Source: Lunularia cruciata
Lineage: Eukaryota > Streptophyta > Marchantiopsida > Lunulariales > Lunulariaceae
Assembly (NCBI GenBank): GCA_948567375.1
Contig: OX419759.1
Span: 26,451,493 to 26,515,492 of the forward strand
Length of the DNA stretch: 64,000 bases
Direction of reading: 5' to 3'
The notes under the pieces are model-generated. The model had not been told where the DNA came from and ran no database searches. It worked only from the letters and a program-made list of their open reading frames with translations. The translations under genes and the position numbers were made by a program. Below are positions 35,961 to 49,537 of this stretch, piece by piece. Positions within the stretch are counted from its first letter, which is position 1. Each line of letters opens with the position of its first letter.

Positions 35961-38900
35961 GCCGACATCACCAGAACCAACCTTTTCGCACCTTCATCCG
36001 CGTCGCTTAAACCCCCTCTAAATTTAGTGCCGGTATCGCAAAGACGCTGTGGAACTCCGGAGAGTGCTTGCTAGAGTTACGTTTATTGAGAGAGATAGGG
36101 ATCACAGCACATGCCTGAAGATCTCACCTTTGTCTGCTCACAAATTTCAAGCATACTCACGTGGTGGTATGTGGAATACACCGAAGTCTGGTCCTTACCC
36201 CTCTGTCCATCACTGTAACCGTCAAACCTATACGAACGAACGCACATGGAGAACCGCTAAACTTGTCACAGTTCTATCTTGCCTCACAAATTGAAATACA
36301 TCTAATTGAGTCAGTTCTGACTCTATTGAGATGAGGTTAGCATCAGTATTGTCTCTGAATTGCCTCAGCGATTGCAGAATTTACACTATATCCAGTGCAT
36401 CGCAGAGACCATATTGATGCTAACTTATCTCCCTTTGCCGCACTTCCTTGTTACTGTTATTATATCAAGTTTGGATGAGTAAAATTTTAACCGCAATAGT
36501 GAGGATCATGAATTACGAGGGACTGACTGAAGTTTTGTCCATCATACTGGAATATAAACATAAAGTTAGGGCGTGGCGTACATTCTCCTTAAATGTATCC
36601 CGGAAGTTTATTCACCAAAAAGAAACACATGAAGACTTTGTTGGAAATTTTCTATCAATTCTAGACAGCTTGTCCTTCTTTGGTAGACGTTATCTACATA
36701 TGTAAGAGCATCTGAAAGTGGAAAGCTCGAATAACTTTGAGCTTTGCATTTTTGTTGTAAGGTCAAGCCCAAATTACAAAATATGTCATACTCAGAAATT
36801 CGCGTAGTGAAGGTATAAAAGTCGAGCTTTGATATTATGTTTTAGTCTCCTCTATACCCCTCCTCCGCATGTATGGTCTCTTGATATTCAGTGAGCGGTG
36901 AGAAAAGCTCTGATTCACACTCACTGAATGATCTATGTAGCTATTTGGTCCCCATAACTGCCTCATAACCCTCCTCTGCATATTAAAAAGGGAGATCATT
37001 CACATATTCCACCAATCATGAAACACAGAGAATTGCCTTACCACCTCTTGCGAAGTCGTAACTTACTTTGGCCAGACTATATTATACATTGATCTATATT
37101 TCCAATGAAAACGCTGATGTAACTGAGATGTCGTGAGGTGCTCTGCATGCCTGATTTAGAGCAAAGAATTAAGTCCAGGAATACATAGCTCGATTCACTT
37201 GTCCAACTAAAATGCTAGAATAACTAGATGGCTCCAACAGCCAGAAATATAGCAGGAGAGGCTTTCTTATTGAGATAACACAAGGAAAAAGTTCACCAAC
37301 TACTATTCAAAATAAGATGAAAGTGCCTATCGGATATATCGCTTTTAATTACAGGAGAGAGAGTAAGGTGTAGCCGAAATATAGTGATGTGCTATGCATG
37401 CCTAAATTATAGCAGAGTATATGAAAGGACTTTTGGACAGTAATGGACCAACCACCATACTATAATAACTCGAAGATATGAAGATGCCCAGCAAACCTAA
37501 ATTTTAGCAGGAAAAGTTGTCTTATTGTGATATAACACAAGGAAGAAATCCCCCAACTATGGGGGCCTTAAGATCTTTCTTAATTATTTTGACACTTTTG
37601 GTGCTTTCTATTCCTTCTTCTTTCCTTCGGGTCATAGTAGTCAGCTCGTTTCTTCCCAATGTTCACAGTAAGATGAAAGTGCTTGCGTCTCTGGACAACA
37701 TACTGTTTCCGCTTTTAGTGATTCAGGCGCCAAACATACCTTATATATAGCCAAGAACAAAATCAATCATATTTTCGGTAGCACACACAGGAAACTCAAA
37801 CCTTGTGGCGGTTAGTTCCGTGGAAATATCTTCCGCACTAAATTTGCACGAACTCCGCCTGCGCCAATCAAAGAGATGCTCCACATTCGTCGACGGGACT
37901 AAGCAGGAACCAAAAACACCGTCAGAATAGCGGGAGAACGAGATGGAAGCGGCAGAAACCTCTGGATCAGGACCCTGTTTTTCACCACGGCAGTGAGTGA
38001 CCGGTAGCCCAAGCGTAAAGATAGACGGGCTTCTGTGAAAGAAAGAAACTTCTTGGGAGGAAACAGGTCTTTCTTATCTAGATGTTGGAACGGGGACAGA
38101 GAAACTTATCCTGACTGACTGACGGACTTAGGGCTTTTTGGTCCTTCCACTTTGATACATATTTTGTCGTTTTCCCCCCAATTGGATCTCCACATCCCAA
38201 CCGCCCCCGCTCCCAACACTAACTCGGTAGGACCTGAAAGTAGAGATACTTTTACTAGTCTCTGACTCGTCTACTTGGTTGAGACAGACAGAGTAAGGAG
38301 AGCACTTTTGAGCACAACTTAGTATCACGCTACTGTAGTTTGCATGACAGACTTTTCCATATCAGAACAAGCATGTAGGTAGATTTTGCTAGTCGTTTGC
38401 TTATATTTTGAAGTTTGTTTCCTTCACCAAGAATACTCTCAAAGGTGTCATTTGTCATTTCAGAAAACAATAGTTTCTTTTTCTCCTCCAACCCTTGTCT
38501 TGGCCAAGTTCACCTCCTCCATCTGAACGGGCAGGCACATCTAACTTCGTCTGCCCCTCCTCTAATAGCATCCTTTCATCCATTGGGATGAGAAGATAAG
38601 AATATGTCATCCCTTTAAAAGTTTACCGTCATTTGCCCACACATCACATATCTACTGTGTAAGGATACTCCTGTCATTTAGGTGTGTTTTACTGACTGTG
38701 TAAGGATACTCCTGTCATTTAGGTGCGTTTTACTGTCAGCACAGTCCCCATCTACTGAATAGAATATTGAACCACTATGGCAGAATCTTGCCAAATGACG
38801 AGAAGGATAGAAACAGTTTCACTAATCAATTTCTGGAAAACTAGTGAGTCCATGATTTTCTTCAAGCATTCAAATTGTGGTTCGTAATTCAGTATCTTCA

Positions 38901-41455
38901 TGATTCACATCACTTGATTCAGTTTTGTGTGATGGCATTAGGTGGATCAAGTTGCAAGTAAACTCTACAAATAATTGTCAAGTTGCAAGTAAACCAAAAT
39001 TATTGTGATTCGGAATGATGTTGTGAGGTTAGTCCAAGGTTTCGTGAATGATTCTAATCATCTATTATAATTAGTTTCCTGATTACAATCACACTCAATG
39101 TCTATCTCCTTCTACGAGTTAACTGTAAGAGTACAAAGCAAGAGGGAAAGAAAATTATGAGGGCTTTTGAGCTAAAAAAAATTTCTAGTTTGTTCTATAT
39201 TTGTTGAAAATAATGTAATTCGCTGTAAAAAGTTCTCAAACGGGCCGTCAACCTTATCGTTTGGAACTTTGATCCAATGTGAATATCCACAAACCATAGC
39301 TGACCAGATATACCGACGTTGCTTCCAAAAAGAAATTTATTTATTTATGAAACGATCAATCTTTTCATCTTCATTCATGACGGTTTTATGCAGGATATTA
39401 ATAAGTCTTAACCTAATTTATCTACTGCAAGTCAAGATAATAGACTTAATTTGATTTTGTGTTTGTGCCAGCAAATGAGTCCCTTCATTTCCGCACAAAC
39501 ACATCTTAGTAAGTCTTTTTGTACTGAAGGTGCGAGTATATTATCACTGCAAAACCAAATGATCTCCTCATGCTTGAGCTTCCAGGTTTCTCCAGATTGA
39601 ATATCTTTTACGACTGATTTTAAAAGTGCCCATTTTATATCCAATCTGGGAAGTTGGTATGTCAAAACATATTTTACACAAAATAGGTAGGTCATCCTAG
39701 AATGCTACACCAATATAACACCAAGGTCCAAAACACTTCACATAGATAGCGTTCATGCTTCACAGTTGTTATCTTAGACCATTGATACCTCTTCTACCTC
39801 CTACTTGGTCCACTACCAACGTATTCACATTCATCTGGTTGTGGATGTGACACTCGTCATATATCCTGCCGACATAAGAGAGAATAATCTAAGGTAGTTT
39901 GTATTTCTTGAATAAGGATGATGAAATATGCAAAACAGACGTAGTGGTTTTCGTCATGAGCTCCCCAAAGCTGGGAGCTACTAAGTAAAGTACTATGAGT
40001 GACATGATATAAGAAACGAGAAGTTGTTGTCTTTGAAAGCACAGGCTTACTATGGTAAAGTCTGCACCCGATCGTGGGTCGGCAGAGTTGCTGAAGATGG
40101 TGTTGTGTGTCTTTCCTTCAGCTGTCCAGCCAAAGAGCTTGATCAGTCGAGGTGATGTGTAATATAGAGTAGTGGCGGGGTGGCTCTGGGCTGCTTTGTC
40201 ACATTTGGCACGCATTTCTAGAATGTTTATGATCGACACAAGAGACCATTTGATCTAACTCGAGCTTGGAACTACGTCATACTTGGCCAGACTTCTACAG
40301 TTAGTTGTCAACTTTTGATAACTCACCAGATCGACCACATCTCCTCGCACTTGTCATTATTCACTTTTCTTCTTCTACTTGCACCTTACAATACATTTTC
40401 TGTAGATATGATCCTTGTTCGTCCATTCGTCCATTCGTCCGTCACCTTCCATCCATATTCGCTGAGAGCGGTCAGCAATTCTCTACAGAATGCAATAGTT
40501 AGATCACTAACTTCAACATACACACGCAAACGTAGTCCGAATTTTGACACGTACCGTTGGTTTACGATTGCCATAAGCAAGTTGCAGTCACCCCCAAAGA
40601 AAGTTACCCATCCCAGTACGTTATTTGGGTCCTTTCCCACTGTCTCGTATTACTTTAGCATATAGCCATACATGGTCAAGGAGTCTCCAGTATGCCGAAC
40701 TCCAGATGCTCCCGTTTCAAATCCCTTTCATGTAAGTTGTCCACGTATCAGGAGCTGCAGCCTTTCAAGGCATGCAAGTTGCTTGTAATCGGTCTAAACA
40801 AGTGTATATTTTAAGGAACAATGCGTCTTCATCCCATTTCTTCCGAAACGTGAAACTGGTTCGATATACTTCTGTCAAGTCTGAAACTTGAAGTCAGTGT
40901 AATTAGAGTACGCATGATCCACAAGTGCATGTGATAATCACCTCTAACTGCGCTTGCCGTGTGACTCCTTCTTTGAACCTCGTGGCCGTTCAGATTTTAT
41001 GCCTTTCCACTCCCTTGATGACCGACGTACTAACTCGAGAAAGACTAAATATATTCTGCAATTAGTATAAATTGCCGTTCACCACGTTGTAAGTTTGTGC
41101 TTTTCTTGTTGCTAATCCTGTCGAATTTGATCCGAATACTACGGTAGTTTCACTCCACGTTAGGAGATGAGGAAAAGCCTGCAAGAGTAATAATGCAAAC
41201 TATCACAATAATGTATCACAAACATGGAGGAAAACTCGAGGTGATAGCAAAAGGAAAATATGTCAGGAAAGCAACAAAGAGAAGGCGACCGCGAAGAAAA
41301 CGAAGATAGAGATGAACTTATGGGCATAACGCGGAGCATATTCATAAGCTAAGCCATATTGCGCTGTGTATGATGCCTTATTGGTTATCCTCTTGCAATG
41401 GGGTTTCGTAAAGCTCGTACCTCATGTTAGCTAAATGGATGATAATGATACATTA
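35961..41455. other. Low-copy intergenic DNA with small tandem repeats
   Basis: No gene recognised. A unit of about 250-300 bp is duplicated at about 37130-37380 and 37381-37690 (GCATGCCT ... ATAGCAGG ... AACACAAGGAA ... AAGATGAAAGTGC). A 41-bp unit is duplicated at 38654-38735 (ACTGTGTAAGGATACTCC ...). CAAGTTGCAAGTAAAC occurs twice near 38950-38995, and CCATTCGT is repeated near 40420-40440. Confidence 0.4.
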
Positions 41456-41779
41456 GGGGGTTTCAAAAGCCCTTTTCGGCTTCCGTACACTTTTGTTACG
41501 GGGGACCCTGTAAACTGTTACGGGGCGTGAAATAGAAATTCTTTGAGTTAACGGGAGTTTCTCCTTTGCTCCGTGAAATTTTATGGGTTATGTTTTTTAT
41601 TGCCTATAGAATTTTATGGGTAACGGAGGTCTATAGAACTTAATTACTGAGAATTTTAACTGAAGTTTCCGCTCTAAACTTTTACAACTAAGTTCATAAA
41701 ATATGGTTACAAGATCCCGTAAATTAGCTAATGGGAACCTTACGGGAATGCCCGTAAAGTGTGTTCTTGAAACTCCCAA
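41456..41779. mobile_element. Tourist/Harbinger-type MITE candidate
   Basis: About 324 bp flanked by TTA on both sides (41453-41455 and 41780-41782). Its ends form an imperfect inverted repeat, GGGGGTTTCAA at the left and TTGAAACTCCC at the right. The interior has several TTACGGG or CCGTAA words and no ORF. A TTA duplication with G-rich termini is typical of PIF/Harbinger MITEs. A transposase relic of that superfamily lies at 23559-24450. Confidence 0.5.
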
Positions 41780-41886
41780 TTATTGTGCATAAACGAGAGG
41801 AAAGGCGATCACAGAATACACGGGAAGGATGGGAAGACCCCGTCAAATCAAACCGTACAAAGGAGACACAAAAAAAGTAGAATGGG

Positions 41887-42479
41887 CTAGGCTCCAATAG
41901 TATCGTTACGAGAAATTTGCCCTTTTGCATCTAAACTATCTAAGCTATACAATTCATAAGATCTACAAACTATTGGAGCATCTAAAGAAGCATCACCTAT
42001 AGTGATTGCTCTCTTTGTATGGATTGTACCAGCCAAGGCTCTTTGTATAGCAATGGACACACGTTGTCTAAAGTACGAGAGTGAGAGTGATACCCCCTAA
42101 CGTCTAATATGATAAGCTAGAGGAACAAAGAGGTGACCTTGTTGCATACTCCTATACTTGGAGACTTTGAGTGTTGCAGCTCAGTTCGCTGCCAATCCAA
42201 GAGGATGAGTAATCACTCCAAACAATGCATCACGTATAGGGTCTGTAACCCCAACATCAGCAACTATCACCTGATCATCTTGGACCAAGTATAAGTATGT
42301 TGTGACACATGTTGTCTATAAAGAATATGAACCCTCCAAGCAAGGTATGCATTCTCTCGTGCCATAGCAAACACTATATCCCTACTGGCATCATGAGTAG
42401 CTATCCTCTGTCCTCCATAAGGACATCGTGTCATATGGACCGTTGATGCATCTAGTGTAGAACCACACTCACAAGTGAA
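41887..42479 (-). pseudogene. Non-LTR-like retroelement C-terminal fragment
   Basis: The minus strand from 42479 encodes FTCECGSTLD ... HMTRCPYGG, a Cys/His cluster of the sort found after reverse transcriptase in non-LTR elements. It continues open to 42270. After a frame shift a second frame (42300-41887) carries IVADVGVTDP and later YFRQRVSIAIQRAL, broken by two stops. The acidic VADVxVTDP block could belong to a nuclease-like fold. I recall similar tails on reverse-transcriptase proteins, but I cannot name the family with certainty. The reverse transcriptase core is not seen upstream. Confidence 0.45.
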
Positions 42480-45400
42480 TAACTAAGATGCAGACGAGTG
42501 GACCAAACTTAAGCAAAATCTCATTTCTTTGCTGGAGAGAAGATGGCTAGTGTGAGTCGGATTGCCCTATTGCACAATCTAGCTAGGATCCAAGAGCCTC
42601 CACCCTTGTCGGAGCAAGAGTAAAGATATGTTCTAGTGGACCGAGGAATGGATGAGTCAATGAAGAGAGAATGTAGCATATGTTGACACTATTACTCCAT
42701 CAAGGAAGACTGCAAACCTCTAGTCCAATCTGATGGTAGTGAAGCAAAGATGGAAGGTCCTCCTATGACCCTGGAGATAAACCATCTCTCGTCTGTCCAA
42801 ATAACACCAAGAAAGAAAAAGATCCCTCTTCCACCTTAGAGGAGAGGTGGAAGAGGAGTATATAAAGTGTCATCATGAATGGATATTGTATCTTGGTTGA
42901 CAAGATTCTGCTGGATATATGAGGATCACCTAAATTCTGTACTCGATTTTATCCTTCACTAAATTGCAGGACATCATTGAATCTTTTCAGCTGGAAATAC
43001 TGAAGACCGTCATCTATTCTCTATTAAATGAAAAATGCTAGAAACATTGTATCCTGGAACTTCATGGTGTTCTACTCCTAGAACACCATTTCCTCCTGGA
43101 TGAAGTTTTAATACAGTGATGTATCTTGCATATGTTGTAACTTCTACATTGATACTGGTTCCAAATCCCCGTCCATGCAACAAGGTGAGGCAACTTTTCT
43201 CGTAAGTTGTTATGTTGCCTTGTATAGAGAAGGAATAGCAACCGAGAAACCGTGTGACGGGGAGAAGTCGTGGATTTAAGTGGTACGGTTGAGGTGAATA
43301 CCGTTTCTCAAGCTACTGAAATATGAAATAATCTCCAACTGATGGTAAAGTCTAATTTTGTAATTCCTTCATACAGATAAGCCAAATTTGACAATGATGC
43401 CGTTTTACGGTAGTAGTAACCTACTGAATTGGCTATATCGCAGGTTATGGGATGAGCACCGTGTGGGGACATGACATGGAAGTCACCAAATCTCTAGTGT
43501 TTTCACAAGCCCACCCTTAAGGAACTGCCACGTTATGGTAGCTCTCAGATTTGTGGTACGCAAGTTGCTTCCAATCAATCGCACGAAAAGATAATACTGC
43601 CTCAAGTATCTGACGAGATCTTACTGTACAGTTCTCTTCACTGCTGCCTTCGGCGAATAGGAGTCAAAGCCTTCAGTTATTGGCCCTGCTTGTCCTCTGA
43701 GAGGCGTGGAAGTGGACCTAATCTCGAGTTTAGGTTCTGTTATTGCTCAGGTGTTCGACACCTTTTATCCGACCAGGTAAAAGCTAATCTATTTGATGTC
43801 ATTATCGTGCATAGGTGTCCTAATCTTTGTCACTGGGTGGCTGTTGCATGACCATCATCTACAAGAATAAGATACCGATTCAAATATATTGATTACTCCG
43901 ATAGAATATTGGTGTGTGATGGAACTTGGAAGCCAGAATTAGAAGAGGCCTCAGACCATGCTTACCGTTCAGCCTCATGATAAAATGGATGTCCCTCAGA
44001 ATATTGACAAAAGACACAACTGAAAGCTATGTCAACTACTCAAGGCAAGACCGGATTTCATTGTCTCTTATTCGGGTTTATTCTCGATTGCTAGAAGAAC
44101 TGGAGACCCTTCTCCTCAGGTATGTCTCAAGATCTTGGAGATTTCCACCAACTTGAGTTTCTGATCTGCCCGAGGTTCCTGGATATTACTCCTGATGGTG
44201 ATATAGCAACTGAAACTCGTGAGATCTTTTGACGTTCGGAACTCCTAGATTCTGGATCCCTCCCAAAACGACATACATCGGATGATATCACCTAACAAGA
44301 CCTCTTTTAAGAAAGCCCAGCATAAACTAAGATCCAACTATATTTCTTGAAACCGGATTTCGTAATGTAATCACTCATGACACAATATGTCCGTAATGTA
44401 TATAACTTGCCACCGTTATTATCAGCGTCTTTAGAATTCTTAACCATCATGGTCTCTCTCTCTCCAATTGTGGTTCAATATTAAACACTTTCCCAGGAAA
44501 TGGAAGTGGTCGAAAGTCCTGGACATGCTCCTCCGTTACAGACGTGAAGGAAGGTCAGCCTCAACCGTGCTTTTCATCCTGAAAAATGGTTATAAAAGGA
44601 GCAAGGAAATCGGCGAGCCGTAGTCCACTGGACTGCACTACTTCATTGTGGTTCCATTTGGTGTGTAGTGCCGACCTACTGACTGTATCAATCAGACCTG
44701 TTCTCCCATGTGGTATTTCTCCTAAACCTCAAAACTTTCGACACGTACCGAAAACTTACCGTCTCTCACGAGCGCAAGTTGCTTGCAATCAATATTCAGG
44801 CCTCAGCTGGAGTCCAGATTTGATGGCGTCTTTCCTATCTCCTTTCGCGTTTGCGTCTTCCACCTCTGCTCAACGTTTGCGTCTCCTTTCGTATTTTATC
44901 ACCGGGATCAGAGAAGCCAGTTTATGCGTCGCGGGTGCAGACACTCCAGTTCCGGCACCGCGAAGAGTGAGTGCTCAGGGAAGGAAAGAAGGTGTGCTCT
45001 GCGAAGATACATGCGCGATCCCGAGAAGATTCCTGAGAGACACTGAAAGCCGGTACCTCCGATGCCGGGCACCGTTATTCATCCCAGTCATGTCCTGTAT
45101 AGTCCAGTTTAGGGTGTAGTGTAGTTAGCAAAGTCAAGGACCAATCACCGAAAAGCTTTACGAATTGACTTTAGAGACAGTTCCCTTGGCTTGGCCCGGA
45201 AGTCGGAACTACAGTGTACTTAAACTTCATTGCGGCCTCACGGACGAGAAGACACGTGGAGATCTGATATCATGCTTCTGGATTGCAAGTTGCTTGCGAG
45301 CTTATTCACAGATCTCGCAGTATTTAAGTTTGTTACCTAATCACCTTGTCAACGAATTCGTGTGGTCAAGCAATGGGAATGGACGAGACTCCTGGCTGGC

Positions 45401-46900
45401 TCTGTTAGCTTTTATGCCAATTCCATTCCCTGTAGTTAGAAACCTGGACGTCCTGACATGTGTCCATCGATTACTGTCTATTGGCTTGCAACTTGCGCGC
45501 AATCAGTCAGAGGGATGCTCATATTATCGAGGAGTTCTTCCACTGTTTGTACGAAGAAACCGTGTGATAGATGCTAGATTATATACTATCCTATAGTCAT
45601 GATGGGTTGTTTCGTAGGATCTGATCTCGCGTTTAGAATTCTACATTCGTAAATCTGTTCTGTCGACACGCATAAGGTTTCCAACTAAACCATACGAAGG
45701 TTTGCATTTCTTAGGACAAAGTTCTAGCAACAGTTCCGCAGAACTGCACTCTATGGTGCGCAGGATCTGCTTCAAAGCGGCAGAATATGTCGATCTGGTG
45801 CCGAGTTGGCCCAGTTGATCGAGCATTTGCTTCGCTCGAGCGTATAAGCGTCGAGTGGATCTGATCAGGTGTACTAAGAAGAATAATGTTCAGCGTGAGA
45901 AACCAACAACCAGTTGGAGTAATGAGGCGACGAACTACCTTCCAAAGCTCTTTATCAATCAAGAGTTCCTCTTATACACTATTCCTCAAGTGGACAGTCT
46001 GGGATAGAAGATCGAAGCTACCGATTCTTTGTTCTGGAATATCATCTTCCGGTAAAACTTCAAGTTGATCATAGCAATTCTGTTCGTCAGATATCAAAGG
46101 AATATTGCCATTGAACGAAATGAATACAATCAGAGTCTCAGGCAATATCAGTTTCTTTGGTCTTCAAAACTACAGAAGTCATCTTTGAAGCAAATGCTTT
46201 AGCCTCCTCTTATCTGAAATCTGCATCAATTAGGTGTTCCTTACTTGGTTCTGTGCTACCGGTGAGTCACCATCCCTTAGTGCTATCAGATGAATATTGA
46301 ATTCTAACATGTATTGTGGTCCAAGCACATGATTCCTTTTGTGACTCACAGATCACCCCACTGTTTTGGCACTCTTTGAAGACAGAAGAAAACGTGTTAA
46401 CAGTTGAAACCCGAGTACCAGGGCTTGTTGGCCCTCACTGGAGGACGTTCTTGACAGAAGACCGTCCTAAGATGAGCCACATTGATCCCTGCAGCCATAG
46501 ATCTATACTATATGTAAAGTCTATTCGCTGAAGGATTGGGTTTTCTTTTAGAACGAAATACTCTTTTGATAAATTTGAAGATATTTCTCGGCAACACTCT
46601 GCAATATCCACCTTGGTAAATAATGACACTACTGTAAGATTGCCGCGCAACTCAATCACTGTAGATACCTAGAATTCGTCACCTGTCCCGAAGAACGTGA
46701 CCAGCGAGTGTTAACTTGCTTTCTCTATATGGGCTTTGCCCTTGGCCTTGGCCTTTCAAGTAGAGTCCTCATAAAAGGTTTTAAGACCATGTTTAAAGGT
46801 CTAATTGCCTGGTTAATTACCAACTCTTTACGCAGTCAGATCTCACTTAAATTACACAAAAATAATTCTAAAACTTTAACATCGTAGTTTGACCTCAAAA
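42480..46900. other. Low-copy DNA with repeat modules, no supported gene
   Basis: Longer open frames (44586-45119 and 45165-45596, plus) overlap the bipartite modules and show no domain, so I do not call them genes. The DNA is GC-richer than the flanking repeats. Confidence 0.35.
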
Positions 46901-49532
46901 TAAGTTGAGGGCTTTGGTACTCCCTTTTTTTCCTTCGGGGTAGGGTATTCCATTTGGCCTTCGGGCTTTCATCTAAAGAAACATAAGTTCCTACTGTTGA
47001 CAACTACTGTACCGCAGATTTCTCGGCCTAAAAGTTACCCTTTTCACCTGGTCTAACTTCACCTATCCACGTCTCCATCCTTTCAACTTCCTTACATAAG
47101 GAAAAGTCCTTCACCAAAGAAAGTGTTGATTCATGTGTTCTATGTGGTCGCCTTTCTACCAAGAAAGTGTTGATTGGGATGTCCTCCCCTGACGGTCTGC
47201 CTTCAATTCTTCAAGATCACCGGTTTGTCTTGCCCTCCAATGAAGTTGGGAGATCCTCAGAGTATTTTCACCCTCGTCAAACTCAGACGAGTTCCTACTG
47301 GCGGTCGAGACAATTTCTTCGACTCTAGGTCCGTCCTCTGCCTCACGACTTTCCTTCCACCTGGTTGTTAATGTTGCACTTTAGCTAGGACCCCCGGTCA
47401 AGCCCTATCCTTCAGCAGTAGTCAAAGATCCGTGGGGTCATTCCGGTGGGGATTCAGTCGTTTTGTCCTTCATGAAAGAAGGAAGTCCTTGTGTTGTTTC
47501 CTGGCATCCATCGGAAGTAAAGACCTAACAATTTGGTACATTCATGAAACAATGTCCTCATTTCCTCTTCGTTGCAGGCACTTTGATTCCGCCTGTTACA
47601 ATCAAGTGACGAAAAGTGCACTTTTTACTATCTCTCATCATTAGTTTCAGCTTCGTTGTGACGATGAAGTCTTGCCTGTTGCTAAAGTCTGTTCAGTTTC
47701 ACATCTTCTCATTGTACTTGGAGATTCATTGTGTTGATTCGCCTTTGTCTAGGCAATCACATCTTCTACATTTCATGTTTGGTCGTTGTGCTTTTGACCC
47801 TCTCTTCAACCTGTGCTACTCAGTTGACAGTCTCGATACAAAAGTTGTGTGGCAGTTCCGGTATCTGAGCAGCAATTGTTCCGCACTACTCACCTTTCCA
47901 CACAAACCTGTTTGGGAAATAAACAATTTTAACTCACGTGAGAGAGACCTAGTTTCCAGTCATTTCCCCACTTGTTTGACTAAGGTGAGTTGATTGTAAG
48001 ATATTGGTAAATAAGTTTGCCAGTTTATGCTAGTTAGAAATCTTTACGACAAAGAATTATTGCTAAACTCAAGCGGTTCTAAGGCTTAATACCTTCTCAT
48101 TTTGGAAGTGTAACACAAGTACATATTTATAGTTCTTTTTCTTTATTACAAGTAAATTTTCATTCATAGATGATTATAAATTTGCTAACACCCTCTAACT
48201 TTATGATGATGAAACTTCATCTAAGTTTTTTCTATCTACCTATATCTTTTTTATTGATTTCTGAGTACAGAATTATTCCAGATATAACATTATGTATAAT
48301 TGTCACGGCTCACTTGTTCTCAAGAGTGCAATTTTGTTTCATTTTTCTATCTTTGTTAGGGAAAAAAAACATATTTTTATGTCTAGGTAAGAAATCACTC
48401 AATGTGGTATTATTTAGCTTCATCCTTGTATACACCAAGGTAGGAAGAGTGCGGCCCCAAAGATCTTTGTTTCTATCATCCTTCAACTTGGAAGAGTTAT
48501 ATTTGAGGAGGAATTTTGTTGCAGACATTTTGGGATTGATAGCAACCCAAAATATATGTTCAAATGGAGCAATCTTTATCTCGTTAGAAATGGTTTCACA
48601 AGTGCTTCCCATTGACACCAAAATCATAATGTTTGGAGGTTTTTAACAAAAGTTACAATCATATGAAGTACCAACCATATGGATGTTGAGCTCACACCCT
48701 TGTACTTCATATTTCTCTTATCTCGTATTTTTCTCTTACTTGGAACTCATAATATTTATATTGTTCATAATATCATACTCATTTCTTGTTCATATCCTTG
48801 TATTTTGTTTCTTGTTTGTAACCTTATACTTATTTCTCATATGTAACTTCTTGCTTTGATTCTCATACGTAACTTTATACTTCATTTCTCATTTGTAATC
48901 TCATGCTCATTTCTTGTTCATAATCTTGTACTCGTTTCTGGTTACATACTTCATTTCTTGTACATAACCTCATTCTATTCATCTCGTACTCAAACCTCAT
49001 ACTATTCACCTTGTACTCAAACCTCATACTATTCATCTCGTACCTCAACATCTCATACTCATCTCATCTTGTTTCTCATGCTATTCTTTCTCATACTTTG
49101 TACTTCATATCTCAAATCTTGTACCAGATTGACTTGCATACGAGTAATTCAGCCAACAACTTCATACAAAATGAGCAACATTTAACTTTTTCATGAACAA
49201 CTAAGAGCCATTTTGTAGATATGACAATGTATGAAAATAGTGCTAAATAGTGGCTAAGTAGGAATGTATACATGGCTTGGATCCATTGTTCACGGGTTCA
49301 TTTGGTGCATCTTTTCATGGTAGTAAATGAAGCTTATACCATCAAGACTGTCAAGTTGATGTATGTGTATTAGTATGCACATGTATGAGTGATTGCATGC
49401 TTGATTGAGCTGGAGTGAGGAATCTTGATGCATGAGCAAAAGCACTAGAGTGAGTGAAATCATTTTTGTAGAACTAGAGTGTGAAGCTCTATGGCCTCTA
49501 CAAAGGTCAAGAACAATATAGAGATAGGTTGT
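46901..49532. other. Intergenic, with degenerate CTCATACT repeats
   Basis: No supported gene. AAGAAAGTGTTGATT occurs twice near 47120-47178. From about 48690 to 49100 the sequence is a degenerate array of CTCATACT/TTCTTGTT words. Its best part is three 27-29-bp units at 48977-49003, 49004-49030 and 49031-49059 (ATTCATCTCGTACTC ...). Open frames on both strands at 48170-48646 are not convincing. Confidence 0.4.
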
Positions 49533-49537
49533 CATAT

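Larger units (their letters stand above)
40545..45505 (+). repeat. Six copies of a bipartite 32-bp-spaced module
   Basis: Each copy has a CACGTA-like word and, about 32 bp downstream, GCAAGTTGCTTGCAATC or a close variant. Starts of the two parts are 40548/40577, 40742/40774, 43529/43560, 44742/44774, 45253/45285 and 45456/45488. Spacing is 29-32 bp. Copies 1-2 and 5-6 are about 200 bp apart, so an old tandem array of about 200-bp units is possible. Confidence 0.6.

Noticed and set aside
44586-45596. Open frames of 177 and 143 codons
   Set aside because: They run across copies of the bipartite repeat module, which would need to be translated in different frames. No domain seen.
48170-48646. 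158-codon plus frame and 105-codon minus frame
   Set aside because: Hydrophobic and AT-driven on one strand, with no recognised domain on the other. Neither is convincing.
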